Shown piece after piece: positions 1 through 11,989 of a DNA stretch of 64,000 nucleotides. How positions within the stretch are numbered: the first letter of the stretch is position 1; each line of letters opens with the position of its first letter. The stretch covers positions 9,993,787-10,057,786 of the forward strand of contig BROE01000022.1 in assembly GCA_036571765.1 (NCBI GenBank). The letters run 5' to 3'. A model generated the notes under the pieces. It saw only the letters and a list, made by a program, of their open reading frames with translations, ran no database searches and was not told where the DNA came from. A program made the position numbers and the translations under genes. The DNA is from Plecoglossus altivelis (taxonomy: Eukaryota > Chordata > Actinopteri > Osmeriformes > Plecoglossidae).

Positions 1-680
1 ATTGAGGTTGTCTTAGTGTCTGCATAGTATTGTTTTTTTCTTCACACAACCATCTTTTGCTCCTTCGGGCTCTCGATTGGTCATTATGCAGTTATTCCAC
101 CGAGGGGGTGGAGACGGTCTCACTTGCGGATTAATCGCAAGAGCAACGTACCGTATCATAAAAATTCAGCGAGCGACAATAGCTCGAAGCTTACACGCCA
201 GCAGCAGCGTTAGCTGGTAACCTGGAGCTCTTACCGTTCGGTGTTTGGGTCTAAATCGGTTCTTCAGAAACTACACAGAGAGCGCGTTGGGAAATGATTT
301 GAAATGTGTGCATGATTAAACGGAAACCTGCGCTGGTGGGGAAAACGTGCAATAACAGCGGAACGCGCTGAGCCTGCAGGTAGACTCGCCTCTTAAGGTG
401 GTTCCTCCTAGAGACGTCAGTGCGCGTGTCTCCTCACACTTGCGTGTCTGGGCGATGCATTGAATACGGGTGACGGAGGGTGTTTTCAGCCATTCCGCGT
501 TGCGCAAATTGCGTTCCCCTTTCTGTCATGACGCAAACTGCAGATTTTAGCTTTGAGAGGACACGGCTCCGAGAGCAAGACTGTGGGGATGGTGTGTTTT
601 GGCATGTCATCGGGTATTAAGTCAAGCCTTTTTTCACCTTCCACTTGTTCATTCTTCTCTCCTTCCCTCCCTTCCTTCAG
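1..680 (+). other. epha3: epha3 intron (3' part)
   Basis: This is non-coding sequence upstream of a recognised epha3 exon. It ends in a pyrimidine-rich stretch and a cttccttcag acceptor at 671-680. No upstream kinase-domain exon is visible, so the window opens inside this intron. Open frames here lack protein similarity I recognise. Confidence 0.8.
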
Positions 681-836
681 GCCTGTTAATCTCCTCCTGG
701 ACAGGAGCAGTGTAGAGGTGACGTCCCTGGACACCATGGGTGACTGGCTGGACAGCATGAGGACACTGCCCTGTAAGGAGGCCTTCTCTGGGGTCAGCTA
801 CAGCTCCTGCGACACCCTGGCCAAGACCTCAGCAGA
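681..836 (+). CDS. epha3: EPHA3 penultimate coding exon (start of SAM domain)
   Basis: This exon encodes part of the cytoplasmic tail of the ephrin type-A receptor 3 tyrosine kinase, a plasma-membrane receptor for ephrin-A ligands in axon guidance and cell repulsion. Seen in the sequence: it opens after a cttccttcag acceptor, begins with the last base of a split codon, and reads PVNLLLDRSSVEV, then GDWLDSMRTLPCKEAFSGV, then YSSCDTLAKTSA. The first part is the linker after the kinase domain and the rest is the first half of the SAM domain. NLLLD, GDWL and the YSSCDT motif match human EPHA3 as I remember it better than EPHA4, EPHA5 or EPHB tails. The exon ends in AGCAGA followed by a gtaaga donor at 837. 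Its length of 156 bp, with 1 base before and 2 bases after 51 full codons, joins in frame to the exon at 4544 to give A-E-D-L. The rest of the receptor lies upstream of the window. Confidence 0.94.
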
Positions 837-1446
837 GTAAGACACCAGGATCAAATGTCTGAAGCCTCTCGTAGCTTTTCTACCGTATCATTCGCTCCAA
901 ACGAAACATTTGCGAAACATTTCAGAAGCTCCCGTAAACAATTGTTTCGGGGGTTTTTTTGTTCGTCCACAGGTAATAAGCGAGGCGCACTAACACATGC
1001 CACGCATGTATGCGTCACACTTTTTCCACTATGGTCTCTCATTCGGACTTGTAACTCTGAGTATGATTGCAGTACGTCATAAACACAGACATCTACACAA
1101 GGCGCTAACAACGCATTAAAGGGTTGTGATGTTCGGCTCTCTCCGTTCCTGCTGTCACAGTGCTGCAGGGCAGTGCGAGTACCTCTCCTAGACCCCCTTG
1201 TGTTTACAGGCCCGCCTCCTTTACTGAAGAGGCACCACTGTGGGGCTAAATCTCCCAAACGTGGCCTGACCAGTTTGACTGTAATCGATAATGGCAGGGC
1301 TTTAGCCACGCTCACTGTTACACAACTGAGACCAGAGAAAGGAGGGGGGAAAGGGAGAGGAAAAAGGGAGGAATGAGAAAAAAAGGAGAAAGAGAGGACA
1401 CAGTGAGAAACGCCAAGTGAAGAGAGAGCGAGATAGAGCGAGTTAG

Positions 1447-1449
<3 letters not shown>

Positions 1450-1493
<44 letters not shown>
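1450..1493. repeat. (GA)n microsatellite
   Basis: An uninterrupted GA dinucleotide run of about 44 bp, flanked by impure GA-rich sequence. It lies in the last epha3 intron. Confidence 0.97.
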
Positions 1494-1499
<6 letters not shown>

Positions 1500-2003
1500 C
1501 ATCAGGGAGGCCCTGGGTCTTGACAGGATCTATGGCATGATAACAGCTTTAGAGAGGTGGATCTGCCTGGATCTATGGCCCAGAAGCCTGTGCCAGAGCC
1601 AGAGCAGTACGGGCCTGCAATAACAAACCCTCGCTCCGTTGGTGGGCTCGGGGATTCATGGCTGATCCAGCGGACTGGCAATACTCACAGGGACGCTCTT
1701 TCAGTTCGGTCTCGCTCTCGCCATTTTGGTCTCATTTCGTTGTCTTGTGTCATTTTGCCATGACTTCATCTTTTCTCTCTTCTTCTCCCTTCTCTCTTTA
1801 TCGCTGGCCTCCAGCCTTCCCATCCCAACTGTATATCGTTTTTTTTTTCTTCTTCTTTCTCCTCTCCCGTCTCCGGGCCTCAGTGCTCCCTGCCTCTGCG
1901 GGCCTGCTGTTGTACTCCTGGGGGACGTGGTTGACAGAGTAAATAAATGAACAGTGGTAATCAGTCGGATCAGAGCAGAGGTCTAGTAGCTCTGTTCTGA
2001 CCC

Positions 2004-2034
2004 TGTTAGGCTGTTTGGTCCAAACAGCCTAACA
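2004..2034. repeat. 31-bp perfect palindrome
   Basis: The arms TGTTAGGCTGTTTGG (2004-2018) and CCAAACAGCCTAACA (2020-2034) are exact reverse complements around a single T at 2019. A transcript of the intron could fold into a 15-bp hairpin only with mismatch at the tip. As DNA it could extrude a small cruciform. No TE family recognised. Confidence 0.95.
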
Positions 2035-2189
2035 AAAGACCAGGCGGTAATCACCAGTTTTGTCCTCTGTTCTGATGTCAGAATGAGTAATGGAATGCAA
2101 ATAACTACGAATTCTCATGGCTCTGATATAATTACTTGGGAGTCTTATCTGTCTAGCAGCACGCTGCCATATAAGGGCAGAATGCTCAC

Positions 2190-2395
2190 GCTTTCTTTCT
2201 TGATCTGCATCTTCCCCTCTCTCTACATCCCCTCTTCTCACAGTCTAGCTCTTATTTCTGCACGTCTCTCATCTCTCCCTTCTCCACTCTCTCCTATGCT
2301 CTTCCCCTTGCTCCCTCTCCCTGTCTCTGTCTCTCCCCCTCTTTCTCTCTCTCTCTCTCCCCCCCCTCTCTCTCTCTCTCTTTCTTACACACACA
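2190..2395. repeat. Polypyrimidine (CT/C) tract
   Basis: About 200 bp of almost pure CT-rich sequence with (TC)n runs and a C8 interruption, ending in a short CA run. It produces long serine/leucine/proline pseudo-ORFs that are not genes. Confidence 0.9.
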
Positions 2396-4460
2396 CCATC
2401 TCTTACTGAAAAACTGTAGAAGAAGCACTCTTCTCCGCCTCCATTCCTCCATTACTTTTTCTCACTCATGCCATTTAATCAATAGAAATGCTTAATCAAT
2501 GAAAGCGTTCCTTCACCCAATCACAGCCAAGCAAAAAACACATTCTGCCGACTCAGTAGAAAGGCTCGTCCAGTATTGATGGCATGCATCACAGATACAC
2601 TGTACTACACAGTTTCAGCAAGCAGGATCTTTCCCTCCTGTAGCCATGATCCTGCCTTCCAGATTATAATTGGATCACAGCTGTGTTTAATCCACCAAAA
2701 GGAATAGCTCACACACACACCAAGGCCGGTTTTGATTGGTTATCCTTGAGTGGGCCCGTGGATCAGGACATCGATTAGCGCTGTCTTAATCTGATCCTTG
2801 TTATTCAGCACAGGGCCAGCCACTCTCTGGTTTGCCCAATCCAGAACCCTGGGTAGTGTACAGAGACACTTTCAAAGCACATTCATTTTGCGAGTGTTTT
2901 CAAGGCTGCTGAGATACACTGGCCAGTCATACTGTACCTGATCAATAAACTCCATGGCTCTGTTTATTTTTTACCATGTCTTGGCAAGACATGCCGGACT
3001 GAAAATGTGTTCATCTCTGTGTCTTTTTTGTTCATCTTGGTGAATGTGCGCATTCACGTTTACCATCACCATGACCGCCCACCTTTTACATTCACAGACT
3101 GTCCCAAATTATTCTTTTCATTTTGATTCAATGTCCATGCCTCATGATTTCTTTGCATTTGATAGAGATTGATGGAGTGGTCCAAGTTTTTACAAAGAGT
3201 GTAGAGTTCTACTTCTTTAAAACCCTGACCTCATAGACGCCTCCCCCTCATATCTCCGGGCCTGCCTGTGTCTGTGTAGAATCTGCCTGACGGAGGTCCA
3301 CGTGACAGCAGCCTCCTGCCCAGAGTGGGAGCCCTCCATGGGGATCACCACCCTCTAACGCCCCCCTCAGGGACTGGATGGTGGGTGCATAACCAGGGCC
3401 GGGTCACAGGCCTGGCAAGGAGAGGCTGACCTTCAAACCCCATACTGGATCAGACCTGCTACCCTTCCACCTCTCACCCCTACAGGGTCAGAAGCCAACA
3501 CGGAAAAGTCATTGATATAGGGAGGCGTAGGATCTGATCCGGATTGGTGGTTAAGGGCAGCTTCTACCTGATGAATGCCGTAGTAGTGTGTGCTGATTGG
3601 CTGTCCTAAGACTAAACTTCCCCTGCTTGCATCCAATTAATGAAGGTGATTGCCATAGAAACCAGTGTAAATGTGTAACATTACATGCAGTGTTTTGCCT
3701 CAGAAGCCTGGCAGATAAGCCACTGCTCCTAACTCAATGCAGTAGCTCTGCTTCTACTAATATGCCGCCATGATGTTAACAGGAGCAGAACTGTGGAGAG
3801 CTGTCACATTAGTATGAATTTTATGTTCAGTGCTTTGCAGAAAACATCCCCACCACCCTAAATGCACTGTGTGTGTGTGCAGAGCTGGCTGTGATCTGAT
3901 GATGATGATGATGGCCGCTGTATATTACCAGATGCATGAAACTAACGATTTCGGAGATGGCGTAAATGCATTTTCTTGTTGTTCGTTCATCTGTACTGGT
4001 GCTGCTCTGCACCACAGACACACGCACACACACACATGGACGCACACACACACACCACTCTCACAGACATCCATACAAATAGCTTCAAGTCAACATCAGC
4101 AAACCCTCTCGTGTGCCTTTTCAACTCTGGCTCTTATTGTTTCCCAGTGACAGGGTCATAATGAGAGCTGTCACAGAGGCCCCATGTCGCTTTCTTTCTC
4201 TAACACACACGCACGTGGACACACACACACACACACACTGTCTGTATGTCTGTCTGTCATGACTTCTGTGGGCAACTCTCCCCTCAGCTGCTTGCAGAGC
4301 TATGGCAGTCCATTGGCCTTCTGGGAAATGCAGTCCTCTGTGATTGACAGCTGTGGGGGTGGCGTGGTGGTGGAGAGCAGAGCTGGGGGCATGCCATTAC
4401 TGTCACCAATGTCACATACTCATCCACTAACACACTGTTTCAATCTTCTCCGCCCTCCGC

Positions 4461-4540
4461 TCTCTTTCTCTCTCTCTCTCTTTCTTTCTCTCTCTCTCTC
4501 CTCACTTCTCGCCTTATCTCCCTCTTTCTCTCTCTTTTTG
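4461..4540 (+). promoter_or_regulatory. epha3: Expanded CT polypyrimidine tract at the last epha3 acceptor
   Basis: About 80 bp of CT/TTTC repeat abuts the tttttgtag acceptor (AG at 4542-4543) of the terminal coding exon. It serves as the splice polypyrimidine tract and is itself a microsatellite, so its length may vary among individuals. Confidence 0.75.
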
Positions 4541-4543
4541 TAG

Positions 4544-4649
4544 GGATCTAAAGAAGGTTGGTGTGACAATTGTAGGCCCACAGAAGAAGATAGTGAGCAG
4601 CATCAAAGCACTTGAGACTCACACCAAGAATGGCCCAGTCCCTGTTTGA
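4544..4649 (+). CDS. epha3: EPHA3 terminal coding exon (end of SAM domain, PDZ-type C-terminus)
   Basis: This is the last coding exon of the EPHA3 receptor. After the acceptor it supplies one base to the split codon, then 34 codons starting DLKKVGVTIVGPQKKIVSSI and ending KNGPVPV, followed by TGA at 4647-4649. The block VGPQKKI is the last helix of the SAM domain. The ending GPVPV is the hallmark that separates EPHA3 from other Eph receptors (EPHA5, EPHA7 and EPHB tails end differently) and is a hydrophobic C-terminus of the kind that can dock PDZ domains. Joined to the exon at 681-836, it gives a complete SAM domain of usual length. The family match is from memory of the human protein; no alignment was run. 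Confidence 0.95.
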
Positions 4650-5610
4650 AATCCCTCCAGAGAGCCAGGTTCTGTCAGTCAGGCTTTGGCCTACTCCCAT
4701 GACAGACCTGAGAACTCGGTGTCAAGCAACACAAGGAAGTAGAAGATTAGGATAACGCTCCCAAGAAAGGCATATGGCCCTCGGAAAGATGGTCGCTTCC
4801 TCAACATAGGAAGTTCAAGCAGCAGTAGGCCTTGGGGTCCTGAGGTCTAGGGCCTGATTGTGGTGTCTGGGAGCCTTGATATGGGGCCCTTGACCGGGGG
4901 AACGATCTGGGGTCTGGGATGGGATTTGAGGGCTTTGGTCCTGGGTTTATCCCATTTATTAGACCTGAGTCTGGACAACAGGACTCGGAGTGACCTCAGT
5001 AAGGATGCTTTGCTGTGAACAAATCCTTTCTCAATCTCCCCTGATTGGATTTGACTGATGGCTCGCAACTGTGGACGGGGAGAGGTGAAATGCCTTGAGT
5101 AGAACATAGCAGATGGCAGCAAACAATCTGGACCCTGGACCTGGTTTCCAACCTGGTTCTGGACCTTCCTTTTTTCCGGTCTAACGTACGGTAGTAGTGC
5201 CTGAAGCGCAGGTCTCAGTCATCGACACTACAGGCCCTCTGACAGAAACCAGAGAACCACTGAGCTGACCCAGGACACTCACAAGCCATTTATACTGTAG
5301 CTATAACAGTTCAGTACCAACGTACACATGCAGTTGTGGTGATGTGCAAAGCAATAATGATCATCATTTCCATAATTTGCAGTCTCCTTGAGAAGAAACC
5401 ATGACACTAGGAAGGCACATAGTCTCCTGTCGCTCACTGGCTAGTCTGCACCGATGACGTACAGTAAGAGACTCTTCAACCATCACAACATCACAGAGTG
5501 ACATCACGAAGTGAGATGAGAGCGGGCAGGGAACACCGCTCTGTCGGAAATCTCTGGAACGGCTGTTGGTTTTTCTGTTCGATCTGAGTAAAACCAGCAG
5601 AGTAGGTGGT

Positions 5611-5625
5611 TGAGATAGAGAGAGC

Positions 5626-5676
<51 letters not shown>

Positions 5677-5720
5677 CGAGTAGAGGAAAACGAGAGAGAG
5701 AGCAAAAGAGAGGGAGAGAA
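5611..5720. repeat. (GA)n microsatellite
   Basis: A GA-rich tract with a pure core at about 5636-5668. It lies within the predicted epha3 3' UTR, so it would be transcribed as a GA-rich RNA segment. Confidence 0.95.
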
Positions 5721-6450
5721 ATATAAGAAAATGGGTAGAGAGGCAGTAAGTAGAGACAGATAGTGCTATAGAAAAGACTGAGAGACTACCTCTGATGCTG
5801 TCCGGTCCTGAGCTGCGTGGCAGATCTGTGATGTAGAGTCCATGTGTGCGTGTCTTCTCATTCTTCACATGAGCTGAATTGACTGGGTCTGTCAGTCTTC
5901 CTGGTAGCAGAACGGAGAACTGTATGATCAGAGAGTCCAGTCCATCCTCCTGCTGCTATCTGTGTGTTCTATGTGCATGTACATATGTAAACACACCTGT
6001 AATGATAGCTCTCCTAGTGGTACTGTCCCATACATGGCCATCCCCTTTGTACAAATGTTTGTATGTATAAAAGAATCAACAAAATATCTGCGCGACTTAA
6101 AAAAAAATGACAACAAATCCTTTGTACAATATGTTATTTTGAATTATATTTGTTTCTTCTCTTTTTTTCTACAGTTTAAAAAAAACAATTATTACTTTAT
6201 TTATTTGTTAACCTTATAAAGTGCAAAGTTGAATGTTTTGTTTATAGCATACCAGTAAGTTATCAGTGTTTTCAATTTTACTTCCTAAACATTTTGAAGG
6301 AGAAATACAGTTATGCACCCCATCCCCAGCCAGTTTGATTTGATCTGCTTTCTTTAGACTGACCTGTATGTCTGTGTGAGAGTGTGCAAATTTAGATGGC
6401 CTTGTTGACTAATGTAAAATGATTTGTAGTGGAAACATTTATATTTTTAT

Positions 6451-6456
6451 AATAAA
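6451..6456 (+). terminator. epha3: Polyadenylation signal of epha3
   Basis: A canonical AATAAA sits in a very AT-rich context about 1.8 kb after the epha3 stop codon. Cleavage would be expected 10-30 bases further on. It is the best candidate before the sequence changes to ordinary intergenic composition. Confidence 0.65.
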
Positions 6457-6750
6457 CATTCTCAAAATATTTTCTAAAAAATTAATGCAGGGAACAGTGT
6501 TGCCGTGTCTGTTTTATTTGATAAAGCCCTAGCATGTGTATGTGGAGATGTGAAAACTGTGTTCTACACACACTCCTGGATCAGAGAACATTTTGTCAAC
6601 ACGGGAGTGAGCAACAAGGTGCTACTAATCTACTGAGGTGTGAATCGTTCTCATCCGGTACGTGTGTGAACATGTACCAAACAGACCAGCAGGAGTTCAC
6701 TAGATCTCTTGTAAGGTTTGAATCTAATCAAGGTGTTAGTACCAGCATTC

Positions 6751-6800
6751 AACACACAAACACACACACACACACACACACACACCCACACACACACACA
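6751..6800. repeat. (CA)n microsatellite
   Basis: A CA run of about 50 bp with one CCA interruption, about 300 bp past the epha3 poly(A) signal. Confidence 0.96.
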
Positions 6801-6986
6801 TCTGCTCCACAGGTCTAAACACGTCCATACAGCTAGCTCCTGTTCTCGAGAATTGCCACCATTCTCTCACAGTGGCTCTGTGTTCGTGCCCAGTTTCAAT
6901 AAACCTTTTCATATTGGATCACGCATAGTTAGAAGCCGGATTTATCGTGCGATTTGAATGCAGCTGATTCTGGGGGTTTTTCCAGT

Positions 6987-7019
6987 GGGGGAGAGTGGGG
7001 GTTCATTGGGTGGGGGGGG
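6987..7019 (+). other. Potential G-quadruplex
   Basis: Four G-runs (G5, G5, G3, G8) are separated by loops of 5, 6 and 1 bases, which fits the usual G3+N1-7 rule on the + strand. Confidence 0.7.
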
Positions 7020-8761
7020 TCGATGGTTGTCTGAATGCGAGTGACTGATGTCGTCGCGGCTCTCCCGGATCGGCTGACGTTCTCCAGATGTTCCGGGGCA
7101 GATGTGCAGAAAAAGGAGAGTGGGATGGAGGGGAGATGAAGAGCCCAGAGAGCGGGACGTTGCCCTCCCTGCTAGGGAACAATGAACACAGTATGTTGGA
7201 CAGTGCTACTCCAATTTGTTTTTATTGTGATCTAAAGCCTCTGTGCTCCTGGGACTCGAGTCTGACAGGAGCGAGGGAGTATAACAAGGACGGAGGGAGG
7301 GATGGGGTGAAAGAGAGATTTAGCAGGAGCCAGGAGGACAGGTGTGTTGGAGGTGGGGTGTCTGTCAGCTACGTTCAAACAGACAGAACTTGGTGGAACA
7401 CAGCGCACGCTAATATAGGCTGGCAGAAGAAGGTTAACCAGCTGAATTAATCACACCTCAGAGTGCACGTCGTCGCACCGGGACCCCTGGCCGAGGTAGA
7501 CGCAGAAACACGGTTCCACATCAGGGAGACTGTAGAGGCGCAAATGAGGATCTGAGGGTATGTAAAATTCACTTGAATAAGTGCAAATGGCAATAATTGT
7601 GCTAGCGCTTTCATCTAATGTTTTCTTCATGCACTGTTCCTATTACCATTCACTGAATAATCCAGCATAGCATTGCTTGTGCTTTTAGACTTGAACTTTT
7701 TTTTCCCCTTAGGACTGTCCAAAAACACAAAAACACACTCTTTCTCTCTTTCTCTCTCACACACACACACACATACATCAAGGATCAAATATGACACTAT
7801 GTACCCTGAGGAATGACTCCCATTTTCTCCCTCCTCCCCTCAATCCCACTGAACCCTGTGCCATGGGCTCCCCCCTCTATCCTTCTATCTCTCCATCCCT
7901 CCGTCCTTCCAGCCCTGTTGCCGTACAAATCTCAAGCTGTGTGCAGCTGTGAACCAAGGCGTGAAGCCAGACTGCAAAGACATAACCCTAGGGTCACCTG
8001 CCCCACTGCATGCTGGGAGGATGTCATCCGCTTAGAGTCACTTCCTGTATGTGGAAGGTCTGAGGACATGCATGGCATGTGTTAATCATCTCTGCGGTAC
8101 TGATCATCTGTCTGTCTGTTGGCACCTATTGGTCTGGAGGGATTTCGCTTCCAGTCACACTCACATCTCAGATATAGTGCACACAAACACACTTAAATAC
8201 CCCAAATACACTTATACACACACACACTCGCACACAAGCACATGGGCAACCCACATACTGCGCATCCGTAAGTCCCAGAGCTAGAGTTCCTGCTCTGTTC
8301 CTGTCTCCGTAACAAACGAGCTGTCACACAAGGAAGTGAAATGATCTGTTCTAATCCCTCTTCTCTACTGGTGGCACGGTCCTGACGTACGCATACTTGT
8401 CTCATTACCACAGGTGAAGTATTCTCTGGTGAAACAAACTTCCCACGTTGACTTCAGAAACCTGACACCCACAGTATAGTCACTGTTCTTGGTGGCCTGT
8501 TCAACATTCTTCATTTCAGTTTCTGGCTGGTTCGGCCTGCGCCTTGAATGGCTCTCCTCGTTTACGGAGAAACTGGACTCATGGCCTAATCATGGCAGCT
8601 GTGCATCAGGGCCAGGCTTCTCTGAGCCGAGGGGACACTGAGTAGACGTGTAATGATGTTTGTCCTTCCTCAGAGCTCAATTCAGCCGTCATGGTAACTC
8701 TGTCTAGAAACTAATGATCAGAGCTGGCCTACAGCTGTCTCTCTGATGGCTGCTGTTGACA

Positions 8762-8840
8762 CCCCCCCCCCCTCTCTCTCTTTTTTTTTTTTTTTTTTTT
8801 TTTTCTTTTCTCTTTCTCTCTCATTCTCGCGCTCTCTTCT
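8762..8840. repeat. Poly-C / CT / poly-T composite
   Basis: A C11 run is followed by (CT)n and then more than 20 T with CT-rich sequence after it. This is a low-complexity tract likely to cause assembly and sequencing error. Confidence 0.95.
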
Positions 8841-10510
8841 CTCCCCACGGCCATCTCTGCACCTCCTCACACACACTCCCTGTTTCATGCTAATAATTGA
8901 TTTCAGATAAAGCGAGTGATGCAGAAAGTCTGGTGAGCATACAGTATGGGATGTTAGACCCCTCTCTCACTCCTTAACCTCTTAGTCCCTCTCTTGCTCC
9001 TTCCCTCTCTCTCTGTCTCTCTTCCTCTTCCTCTCTCTCCATCTCCCTTGGAAGGGAGCGGTTTACCAGCAGGGTAGCTGACTAAGGGGATGACGTCGCT
9101 CCTCCGAGGCCCCGGTGAGATGTCAGTCACCTGCTATCTTTTTCTCATGCCAGGGTACAAGTCATACGCTGGTGCCACTGTCTGGTGTTGGAGAATCTAC
9201 AAACTGTCTGACCGGAAAACCATTGCTGACAAAGATGTCCTTATTTCAGTTCCACACAGCATGCAACGAGGAGAGGTTTGAAGGTGAATTGTTATGGTGG
9301 GCGGTGGAATCCCCTCAAAACTTCTGTTCCTTCCATCTCCCTCTCCATATATTAAAGCCATATTTTATTCCTTTGTTTTCGCAGATCAAACCATTTGCGG
9401 AGACCCGTGGAGGCCCTGATTTAGACAGAGGCTCCCTAGCTGTCGGTGAGGTTTATAGGATGGGGTGAAGGCCAGGGACATTGGGTTGGTTGACTGTAAA
9501 CTACAGACTCATGCTTCTGGTTGGAGTTCCCATGCCAGGTCGGTTAAGACCTATTCTGTGGCCTAGACACAGGCTTCCACTTCTACACTACTAGCATCCC
9601 GCTGCAGACCAGACGGAACTTTCTCTCTCTCTTACTCTCTTGCCACATACTTTCACACACACCCACACAAACATGCATACACCAACCGAAAGTTGAACTA
9701 TTTATTTATGTGCTAATTCTGCCTGACGTTTATATTTTCTGGCTCAGGCCTGTCCTGCTCTGACTCTGCTGTTGATTGTCAAACATAGTTAGGGCCACTC
9801 AGATCACCACTGTTTGTCCTTCTGTAGTCATGGGTGTGCCTGTTTGTGCATAATTGTGTGTACACTCCATGCATGTAAGCATCTGCGTGTCCGTGTGTGT
9901 TTGTGTGTGTGTGCACGAAGGGGTGTGTATGCATGCAAGCCCGCGTCTTTGTGTATCCGGACAGCTTTTACGGGCCCTTTATGGTCCTCAGACAGGACAA
10001 AGCTGGTTTCCAACAGGGAAGTCATAAAGCGTCTCCATTTCTTATTAACGTCATGGCAATAACGAGTGACATTAACAACCCAACCAGGTTCTGTTCTCTA
10101 TTTATACGCCAACTTTCAAACTTCCTGTCCAATTACCGTCATCCAAACAGTTCAGGGAAGCGGGTGCAGTAACAACATATGCCGTTCTACAGTTAGCGAC
10201 ACGCAGGGGGACCTAGCTCTATTGGATTGGGAGATGTGTGTTTATTGATCTGGTAAGAGGACACTGTGTGTTAATGGAGGCATCATCATGTTAACATGAC
10301 ATTGTATCTACCCCCCCAGGGGAATTAGTCAGCCTAGCATTACTGCTGCTATTACAGAGGACAACCTTATCACTTTAGCTTATTGATTAGATGTTTGGAC
10401 TCATGGCGTTTGTCTGTCTGGGAAAGAAAGAGACAGAGCAACAGATACAATTCGGAAAAGTTTGAAAAGTGTGAAAGGAAGATGGTGAGAGGAAGACCAA
10501 GGATAATGTA

Positions 10511-10752
10511 GACAGACAGAGACAGACAGAGACAGACAGTGACAGACAGTGACAGAGACAGACAGAGACAGACATAGACAGACAGACAGAGGCAGACAGA
10601 GACAGACAGTGACAGACAGAGACAGACAGAGACAGACAGTGACAGACAGAGACAGATAAAGACAGACAGAGACAGACAGACAGAGACAGACAGAGACAGA
10701 CAGAGACAGACAAAGACAGACAGAGACAGACAGAGACAGACAGACAGACAGA
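10511..10752. repeat. GACA/GACAGA tandem array
   Basis: About 240 bp built from gacagaca and gacagaga units, with occasional T, A and G substitutions (for example gacagacagt at several positions). It has the composition of vertebrate GACA satellites. Read on the minus strand it gives long Ser/Val/Cys/Leu pseudo-ORFs. Confidence 0.96.
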
Positions 10753-10809
10753 TGGAAGCTTCTCAGTCCCAGCTCTACCTTGGCAGGCTTCACAGGGCCT
10801 ACTGGCCTG

Positions 10810-10830
10810 CACACACACACACACATACAC

Positions 10831-10870
<40 letters not shown>
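10810..10870. repeat. (CA)n microsatellite
   Basis: A CA run of about 60 bp with two TA interruptions, 60 bp after the GACA array. Confidence 0.96.
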
Positions 10871-10871
<1 letters not shown>

Positions 10872-11989
10872 GCACCCTGCCTACTTTCCTCTGTGGCCGA
10901 GGCACGGCCATTACACAGCATTAATTATGTGATGGTCTGCTAACACTTTAGACCACAAATGGAAAATGTGAGAGGCACAGCGGCCAAGGGTCCGCTCAGA
11001 TCAAATGTATACCTCTCCTGCTGGCTGGAGCCGTGGAAGCTAAGGTGAGGGGGACTGAGCTCAGCATTTGGACAGTCACGATACATTTCATCTCGATATC
11101 TTCGGCCGGTGTCCTTCACCGACGGACCGAGCATTACTGCAGGGACTTGACGTCGATGCTGAAGCTCTGGCTCCCAGTTTTGCACCGTCCTCCATCCCCG
11201 CCTGTTCGTCTGCTTGTGGGAATAATCGAAAGGAGACGTTTGACATTTACTCGTAATCAACTTTACACTGTAAGCTTTTTTTTGTGTGAATCTTTCCCCG
11301 CTTCAACTGATTGGTTAGACAGTGTTTGGCTCCCATTTCTGGGCCATAACTTGTATAAAGGTCTTATTTGGTTGATGGAGACAACAATAAGCAGCCTTAA
11401 TTGAACAGAAATGCCTTGTGAATTCCTGGTCCTGTGCTGTTCATCCGAGTCATCAGTAAAGGATTCCAAAGGATGGAAATCTTGGATCGAGGAGGTCTGG
11501 AGACTGGAGTCCTGGATAAGGGTGACGGGGGGAACAGGGGGCCTCGTTGCGCTCCTATGAGACCATCTGAACCTAGCTCCTCTCTGGAAAGTAGATACCT
11601 TGCTATATTTACAGAAGGCATACTTCTGGGGGTTTTAACCAGCGCAACAGCGCGGCATTGCAAACTAAAGCGACAGGCCGAATCCTTACATGCGAGTGAG
11701 ATCACATGTTCTCCATCGCCTCATACCATCTGTTTACACAGAGACAATCCGCAGAGCAATGAACCAGCGTCACCCAATACCGCCTGGCAGACTGTTGCGT
11801 TTGTAAAACTTCATTCGTTCAGGGTGTGGGCTTGCAGCCTTAAAGCCAGGATCCCACCAAAGAGGTTCAAATCGGACTCCTGCTAGACTAGACCCTGGAT
11901 CTCCAGGTCCTGGGCTTCTGGAACCGATCTGATCGTTTCTCAGGCTTCTACTCTGCTGGATGTATACAACGTGTAACGGTGTGTGGAGC

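Larger units (their letters stand above)
837..4543 (+). other. epha3: epha3 last intron (3.7 kb)
   Basis: The intron runs from the gtaaga donor at 837 to the tttttgtag acceptor ending at 4543. It contains a GA microsatellite (1450-1493), a CT-rich stretch (about 2190-2395), a 31-bp perfect palindrome (2004-2034), a 19-bp palindrome (2975-2993), CA repeats (4016-4058, 4220-4239) and a long CT tract directly before the acceptor. No further exon is needed, because the flanking exons join in frame. Confidence 0.9.
4650..6475 (+). other. epha3: epha3 3' untranslated region
   Basis: This sequence follows the TGA stop. It becomes strongly AT-rich after about 6060 and reaches an AATAAA hexamer at 6451, as expected for a 3' UTR of about 1.8 kb. 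It includes a GA microsatellite (about 5611-5720). The boundary is inferred from the poly(A) signal and not proven. Confidence 0.7.

Noticed and set aside
7088..7190. Segment between tctccag and gtatgt open as MFRGRCAEKGEW
   Set aside because: The splice-like ends are short and the peptide has no recognisable similarity. Chance exons of this size are common in 64 kb.
10387..10911. Minus-strand frames of 155-174 codons rich in Ser, Val, Cys and Leu
   Set aside because: Produced by the GACA and CA arrays, with no non-repeat coding content.
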